Shown here in pieces: positions 5,608-8,528 of a stretch of 8,528 nt of DNA (position 1 is the stretch's first letter; each line of letters opens with the position of its first letter). The notes under the pieces were generated by a model. It had not been told where the DNA came from. It made no database searches and saw nothing but the letters and a program-made list of their open reading frames with translations. The stretch comes from JBBKWG01 sp037968835. GTDB taxonomy: Bacteria > Pseudomonadota > Alphaproteobacteria > Rhodobacterales > Rhodobacteraceae. The translations under genes and the position numbers were made by a program. The stretch lies in the NCBI GenBank assembly GCA_037968835.1, contig JBBKWG010000140.1, positions 1 to 8,528 on the forward strand, written 5' to 3'.

Positions 5608-5638
5608 TACGTCCGATAATGCAAACTTATTGGACGTA
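5608..5638. other. dif-like inverted repeat, candidate recombination core site
   Basis: TACGTCCGATAA (5608-5619) and TTATTGGACGTA (5627-5638) are 12-bp inverted arms with one mismatch, separated by the 7-bp TGCAAAC. The inner ends, ATAA and TTAT, and the 11-12 bp arms around a 6-8 bp centre are the geometry of tyrosine recombinase core sites such as dif. It lies in a gene-free stretch 76 bp before the DUF1403 gene and about 0.7 kb from the recombinase start. It could instead be an operator for the DUF1403-scpB operon. Confidence 0.45.
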
Positions 5639-5713
5639 GCGGAAGGCCGCAGGGTGGGGCGGTTTGCACACTATTTTCTGGATCAAAGCGCCGCCGTACG
5701 ATAGTGTTGTGGC

Positions 5714-6622
5714 ATGACCTATGTCCGACCGACCTTCCGCAGCGACCCTGACACGATACCCGGGATGCCGTCCTGGGTCACCTCCGGACGCGCGGAAACC
5801 CCTGAAGATGTGGCGTTTTTGTCGGGCGCAGCCTTGGCTCATCTGCATCTTGTGTTGGCACGTGAGGACGTTCCCCAGACCTTGCTTCGGGAGCGCTTGG
5901 CGCTGCGCGCAGCCGAGGTCTGTGTCACGCATTCTGGTCGACCGGAGCGAGCCAGAGAGTTGCGGGATGCGGTACAGTTTCTGCAGCCCGGCGACCAGCC
6001 GGGACCCGCAGGCGCGGTCTATCTGTCCTGGCGCCAGGCTGTCGCGCTGCCGGTGTCGGTCAAGGCGCTGCATCGCGCGCTGCCGAGCGTAGAGCCGGAC
6101 CAGATCGCCGTTTGGCTCGACGAATGCGACCCGCGCGGCGCGCGGCAGGGTGGCCCCATCTCGCGTGCCGCCTCGATCCTGCAGGCTGTACTCGAAGACA
6201 GTCCCCGGGCGCATACCGCGGCGCTGCTGCTCACGGATGCGGCTCTCGCCCAATCCCTTGGGTGTTCCCACGTCACACCGCTTTTGGCACTTGGTCTCAA
6301 GCGCGGTGATCTGGGTAAGACAGGCGAAGAGCTGGGGTTGGCCTGTCATCGCGCTGTTGCGGCGGCCTCATTCGAAGTAACCCGCGAGGCGACGGAGCTC
6401 AGTCGCCGGACAGCTCGGCTGCGAGAGGTCGCGCCAAAGCTCCGGGCTAAAGGGGCTGGGGAGGCGGTGGGTCTGTTACTGGCGCGTGATGCTTCGGCAC
6501 CCTCGGCGCTCACCTCGCTGCGGTCGGACCGGGCCGCGCGCCGGTTCTGCGATCGGTTGGTCGAGCTTGGGGCGGCGCGCGAACTGACCGGCCGCGACAC
6601 CTTCCGGCTCTACGGGGTCTGA
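5714..6622 (+). CDS. DUF1403 family protein
   Basis: This 302-residue, largely helical, presumably cytoplasmic protein has no signal peptide or membrane segment and no catalytic motif that I can see. The pattern matches my memory of DUF1403, an alphaproteobacterial family without known function. Features include PEDVAFLSGAALAHL near 30-44 and RLALRAAEVCV with GRPERARELRDA at 61-86. GPAGAVYLSWRQAV at 97-110 and the C-terminal wHTH-like RAARRFCDRLVELGAARELT, then GRDTFRLYGV complete it. It ends 2 bp before scpB, so the two are almost certainly co-transcribed, and I recall the families as neighbours on other plasmids and chromosomes. A role as a partner of ScpB or in recombination or segregation is inference. 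The ATG at 5714 lacks a clear ribosome binding site, and the mRNA may be nearly leaderless. Confidence 0.75.
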   Translation: MTYVRPTFRSDPDTIPGMPSWVTSGRAETPEDVAFLSGAALAHLHLVLAREDVPQTLLRERLALRAAEVCVTHSGRPERARELRDAVQFLQPGDQPGPAGAVYLSWRQAVALPVSVKALHRALPSVEPDQIAVWLDECDPRGARQGGPISRAASILQAVLEDSPRAHTAALLLTDAALAQSLGCSHVTPLLALGLKRGDLGKTGEELGLACHRAVAAASFEVTREATELSRRTARLREVAPKLRAKGAGEAVGLLLARDASAPSALTSLRSDRAARRFCDRLVELGAARELTGRDTFRLYGV

Positions 6623-6624
6623 AG

Positions 6625-7218
6625 ATGGCCAGGGACCACACCGATCCGGAGTTCGACCGCGAGCTGGAAGATCTGCCGTCGGAGCAGCGCTGGCGCGAAT
6701 GGATGCGCCGTATCGAGGCGGTGCTCTTCGCCAGCGCGTCACCTGTGCCGCGCGATGACCTGGCGCGTGTGGTGGGGCAGGGGGCCTCGGTGGACCTGCT
6801 GGTTGAAGATTTGGCGGCGGACCTGGAGGGGCGGTCCTTCGAGGTGGCGCAGGTGGCCGGCGGCTGGATGCTGCGCACGCGGCCCGCCTACGCCCCCGCG
6901 ATCCGTGCCGCGGCGGATGTGGGCGCGCAGGACCTCGATCTCCGGGAATTCGACGCCGCCGTACTCGCGGCAATCGCCTATCACCAGCCAGTGACCCGCG
7001 ACGGTCTGAAGGACATCTTCGGCAAGGAGATCAGCCGGGATCTGATCGGTCGGCTACATGCGCGAGAATTGATAGCCACTGGCCCCCGCAGTCCGCGGCG
7101 CGGCGCGCCCTACACTTTCGTGACGACGGAGCAGTTTCTCGTCGCATTCGATCTGGAGAGCCTGCGCGACTTGCCCGATCGCGAGCAGATGTCGGATGCG
7201 GGTCTGACGGAGGAGTGA
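6625..7218 (+). CDS. scpB: ScpB-like protein (SMC-kleisin complex subunit homologue)
   Basis: In chromosomal condensin, ScpB dimers of winged-helix domains bind the kleisin ScpA and regulate SMC. This 197-residue protein has the ScpB double winged-helix pattern: first at about 27-90 (RRIEAVLFASASPVPRDDLA, later VAQVAGGWMLRTRPAYAPAI), second at about 107-175 (REFDAAVLAAIAYHQPVTRD, then GLKDIFGKEISRDLIGRL). ARELIATGPRSPRRGAPYTF and the tail LESLRDLPD close it. An acidic N-terminal extension of about 25 residues precedes it. No SMC or ScpA is in the window, so this is an orphan copy, tied instead to DUF1403 two bases upstream. It may borrow the host SMC-ScpA, or act as a DNA-binding adaptor. Its job on the plasmid is unknown. 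Confidence 0.85.
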   Translation: MARDHTDPEFDRELEDLPSEQRWREWMRRIEAVLFASASPVPRDDLARVVGQGASVDLLVEDLAADLEGRSFEVAQVAGGWMLRTRPAYAPAIRAAADVGAQDLDLREFDAAVLAAIAYHQPVTRDGLKDIFGKEISRDLIGRLHARELIATGPRSPRRGAPYTFVTTEQFLVAFDLESLRDLPDREQMSDAGLTEE

Positions 7219-7269
7219 GACAAGAGCCATTTCGCGGGCTCGGCAGGGACTGTGAGATCGAGAAGCTCC

Positions 7270-7419
7270 GTGCTCGGTTTCGACCTTTGCCCCGCTACAC
7301 AGCCTGTTTGCATGTTGTTGCTCAAATTGGAAAGACGGATCGATCTCGTGGACCCATTTTGCGAGCCGTGTTTCGATATGGAGATAGACTCGCTTTCCCG
7401 CGCCCAACCGACGGAGTGA
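7270..7419 (+). CDS. possible small Cys-rich ORF after scpB
   Basis: This frame is the scpB frame continued after its stop. From a GTG at 7270 it gives 49 residues; from an ATG at 7312 it gives 35. It contains DLCPATQPVC and DPFCEPCFDMEIDSLSRAQ, with four Cys residues, two as CEPC. GAGAAG at 7260-7265 could serve as a ribosome binding site for the GTG. It ends with TGA at 7417-7419, five bases before the next small ORF, so translation may be coupled. It could be a degraded former C-terminal part of a longer gene or a real small protein. I recognise no family. Confidence 0.25.
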   Translation: MLGFDLCPATQPVCMLLLKLERRIDLVDPFCEPCFDMEIDSLSRAQPTE

Positions 7420-7423
7420 TCGT

Positions 7424-7549
7424 ATGGAAGTTCCGAAAGTGGTGCGCGAGAACGGCACGCTCCCGTCGGACATCCGTGCCAACGACCCGGACTGGGAGGA
7501 GTTATGGAAATGCCCAGAGGGCTGCGCAGTTGCCCACCGGTACTACTGA
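7424..7549 (+). CDS. possible 41-residue small protein
   Basis: An ATG at 7424 with CGGAG (7412-7416) 7 bp upstream opens a 41-codon frame ending at TGA 7547-7549. The peptide (MEVPKVVRENGTLPSDIRAN, then DPDWEELWKCPEGCAVAHRY and Y) has balanced composition, two Trp and a CPEGC motif, unlike a random high-GC frame. It lies between scpB and the vapBC promoter on the same strand. It could belong to the DUF1403-scpB operon. No family is recognised, and a two-Cys motif alone does not show metal binding. Confidence 0.42.
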   Translation: MEVPKVVRENGTLPSDIRANDPDWEELWKCPEGCAVAHRYY

Positions 7550-7555
7550 ACCCCC

Positions 7556-7600
7556 TTTACATCCAACGCATTAGGGCGTATATACAGTGCCATATATACA
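7556..7600 (+). promoter_or_regulatory. vapBC promoter and probable operator
   Basis: TTTACA (7556-7561), a 17-bp spacer and TATATA (7579-7584) form a strong sigma-70-type promoter. TATATACA occurs at 7579-7586 and again at 7593-7600 as a direct repeat, 14 bp apart, covering the -10 and start point. GTATATAC at 7578-7585 is itself a palindrome. These are likely binding sites for the VapB-VapC complex, which typically represses its own promoter. Confidence 0.6.
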
Positions 7601-7615
7601 AAAAGGGGACGCACC

Positions 7616-7876
7616 GTGCCACAAGTTGCGAAGGTGTTTAAGTCGGGCAACTCTCAAGCCGTTCGGTTGCCGAAAGAATTTCGGTTCAGCGTCGAGGAGG
7701 TTGAAATTTCACGTGAAGGTGACGCGATCATCTTGAGGCCGCATTCTGAGAGCAAGCATGGATGGAGCTCATTGAGGTCGGCGTTGAAGCGTGGTGTCAG
7801 CGAGGATTTCATGAAAGATGGCCGCGAACAACCAGGAGAACAATCTCGTCGTGATTTGGATGACCTGTTCAATTGA
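7616..7876 (+). CDS. vapB: type II antitoxin VapB (AbrB/MazE-like)
   Basis: This 86-residue antitoxin would bind and inhibit VapC and repress the operon. The N-terminal swapped-hairpin AbrB-type DNA-binding domain is clear at 4-42 (VAKVFKSGNSQAVRLPKEFR, then EEVEISREGDAIILRP). The C-terminal tail to residue 86 is charged (FMKDGREQPGEQSRRDLDDL), as expected for the toxin-binding arm. The start codon is GTG, supported by GGGGA (7605-7609) 6 bp upstream. The stop overlaps the vapC start. Confidence 0.92.
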   Translation: MPQVAKVFKSGNSQAVRLPKEFRFSVEEVEISREGDAIILRPHSESKHGWSSLRSALKRGVSEDFMKDGREQPGEQSRRDLDDLFN

Positions 7877-8280
7877 TCCGCTTCTTGTTCGATACCAACG
7901 CTGTCATAACACTGCTCGGCCAAAAGTCCGAAGCACTGACCAACCGCGTCCTGCACTGTTCAGAGGGTGACATCGCCGTTCCAGCGATTGTCTGTCACGA
8001 ACTCTATTTCGGCGCCTACAAGAGTCAGAAAGTCTCCTTCAATCTTGAGACAATCAGATTGCTATTGAGAGACTTTGACGTGCTGCCCTTTGACGATGAA
8101 GATGCGCGAAAGGCAGGCGAAATCCGTGCTGCGCTCAAAGAAGAAGGTCGACCAATTGGTCCATATGATGTTCTCATCGCCGGTCAGGCCAAAGCTCGTG
8201 GCTTAGTGTTGGTGAGCAACAATGTGCGTGAGTTCGAACGGGTCTCCGATCTCCAACTGGAAGATTGGACGGTGTCGTGA
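7873..8280 (+). CDS. vapC: type II toxin VapC (PIN-domain ribonuclease)
   Basis: This 135-residue PIN-domain endoribonuclease would be a translation-blocking toxin when free of VapB. The acidic active-site residues are visible: Asp7 in FLFDTNAV, Glu43 in CHELYFGAYKS and Asp99 in GPYDVLIAGQA. The usual fourth site is in VLVSNNVREFERV, where Asn117 takes the place often held by Asp. The length is typical (about 130-140). The start is an unusual TTG whose last bases overlap the vapB stop (TTGA), pointing to translational coupling that keeps toxin below antitoxin. The frame and the MIRFLFDTNAV opening make this start the natural one. VapC cleaves tRNA or rRNA in studied cases. The substrate here is unknown. 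Confidence 0.92.
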   Translation: MIRFLFDTNAVITLLGQKSEALTNRVLHCSEGDIAVPAIVCHELYFGAYKSQKVSFNLETIRLLLRDFDVLPFDDEDARKAGEIRAALKEEGRPIGPYDVLIAGQAKARGLVLVSNNVREFERVSDLQLEDWTVS

Positions 8281-8416
8281 AGAAATAACCATTCAGGGTT
8301 TCCATGCGTGAGCCATTCCCCAACTCTTGGTCAGTTTTCCGGCTGATCTCAACCACTGCCTGCACTTGCTGATCGGTTTCGATGTGGTTGTAGGCGGTGA
8401 TACAGCGCCCGCGCTT
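8174..8416 (-). pseudogene. possible decayed ORF, family unknown
   Basis: On the minus strand, beyond vapC, a frame after an in-frame TGA at about 8416 reads CITAYNHIETDQQVQ and AVVEISRKTDQELGNGSRME, then TLNGYFFTTPS. It looks protein-like up to about 8280, where it enters sequence antisense to vapC. A GTG at 8365 could start 63 residues but has no clear ribosome binding site. I do not recognise the family. It may be a fragment of a gene cut by the arrival of vapBC, or chance. Confidence 0.2.
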
Positions 8417-8528
8417 TCAATTTGTCGGGCTCTGACTTTCAATCGGTCGAAGAGTTAGCCGCGTAAAGCGTATCTCCGCGTAGATGGGCCATCCTCCACT
8501 TGACAATCAAGGCAACAGGCACGGGCCA
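8417..8528. other. unassigned right end of window
   Basis: I see no supported gene in these bases. CTTTCAAT occurs twice 22 bp apart (8414-8421 and 8436-8443). TTGACA near 8500 could be the -35 element of a promoter whose remainder lies beyond the window. Confidence 0.4.

Larger units (their letters stand above)
7219..7577. other. stretch between scpB and vapB with only possible small ORFs
   Basis: No recognised gene lies here. A short stem GAGCC (7224-7228) / GGCTC (7237-7241) just after the scpB stop has no T run and is a poor terminator. Two consecutive small plus-strand frames (7270-7419 and 7424-7549) look protein-like and are listed separately. A 119-codon frame beginning in the scpB stop is Arg/Pro-rich and looks like an out-of-frame shadow. 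Confidence 0.5.

Noticed and set aside
5627..6349. 240-codon minus-strand frame
   Set aside because: It is antisense to the DUF1403 gene, whose C-terminal pattern and tight link to scpB are convincing.
6476..6984. Pro/Arg-rich minus-strand frames over the end of DUF1403 and scpB
   Set aside because: The very skewed composition and extreme GC of the region explain the open frames.
7215..7574. 119-codon plus-strand frame beginning with a GTG in the scpB stop
   Set aside because: The overlap would suit coupling, but the peptide is Arg/Thr/Pro-rich with no motif, and the alternative frames in the same DNA look more protein-like.
7605..7610. GGGGAC before vapB as a sixth iteron
   Set aside because: It is a single copy far from the origin, and it is better explained as the vapB ribosome binding site.
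8414..8443. CTTTCAAT direct repeat as part of a CRISPR or iteron array
   Set aside because: There are only two short copies, with no regular spacing and no further repeats.

Overview
The window looks like the replication, partition and maintenance region of a low-copy alphaproteobacterial plasmid, most probably from the Rhodobacteraceae (Roseobacter group). The reasons are high-GC coding sequence, a parAB operon divergent from a replication protein with a DnaA domain-I-like C-terminus (the 'DnaA-like' replicase type described for Rhodobacterales plasmids), and two toxin-antitoxin operons. The organism assignment is inferred from gene families; no rRNA or tRNA is present to confirm it.

Layout. 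(1) Positions 1-2627, minus strand: parA then parB with a 4-bp overlap, plus three near-identical palindromes (core TTATCCGCGGATAA) that are probable parS sites. One overlaps the parB stop codon and two lie inside the parA coding sequence. (2) Positions 2628-3097: a 470-bp gene-free region with five GGGGAC motifs in alternating orientation spaced 16-20 bp, followed by an AT-rich run. This is the likely replication origin, flanked by divergent parAB and replicase promoters. (3) Positions 3098-3820, plus strand: the replicase, closed by a hairpin-plus-T terminator. (4) Positions 3826-4884, minus strand: a tyrosine recombinase. (5) Positions 4907-5432, plus strand: a ccdAB toxin-antitoxin pair whose promoter lies inside the start of the recombinase gene. 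(6) Positions 5433-5713: a non-annotated stretch holding what may be the broken 5' end of a second recombinase gene and a dif-like inverted repeat. (7) Positions 5714-7218, plus strand: a DUF1403-type protein followed 2 bp later by a ScpB homologue. (8) Positions 7219-7577: two possible small Cys-containing ORFs. (9) Positions 7616-8280: a vapBC toxin-antitoxin operon with a clear promoter. (10) Positions 8281-8528: no gene I can name, perhaps a decayed ORF.

How it works together: the DnaA-like protein starts replication at the neighbouring iteron-like origin. ParA and ParB segregate copies through the palindromes. The recombinase may resolve multimers or mobilise DNA. The two toxin-antitoxin pairs kill plasmid-free daughters. 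The least understood part is the recombinase / DUF1403 / ScpB group. It has an orphan condensin-associated subunit without SMC or ScpA in view and a candidate recombination core site in its intergenic region, and it is the best candidate here for an undescribed system.
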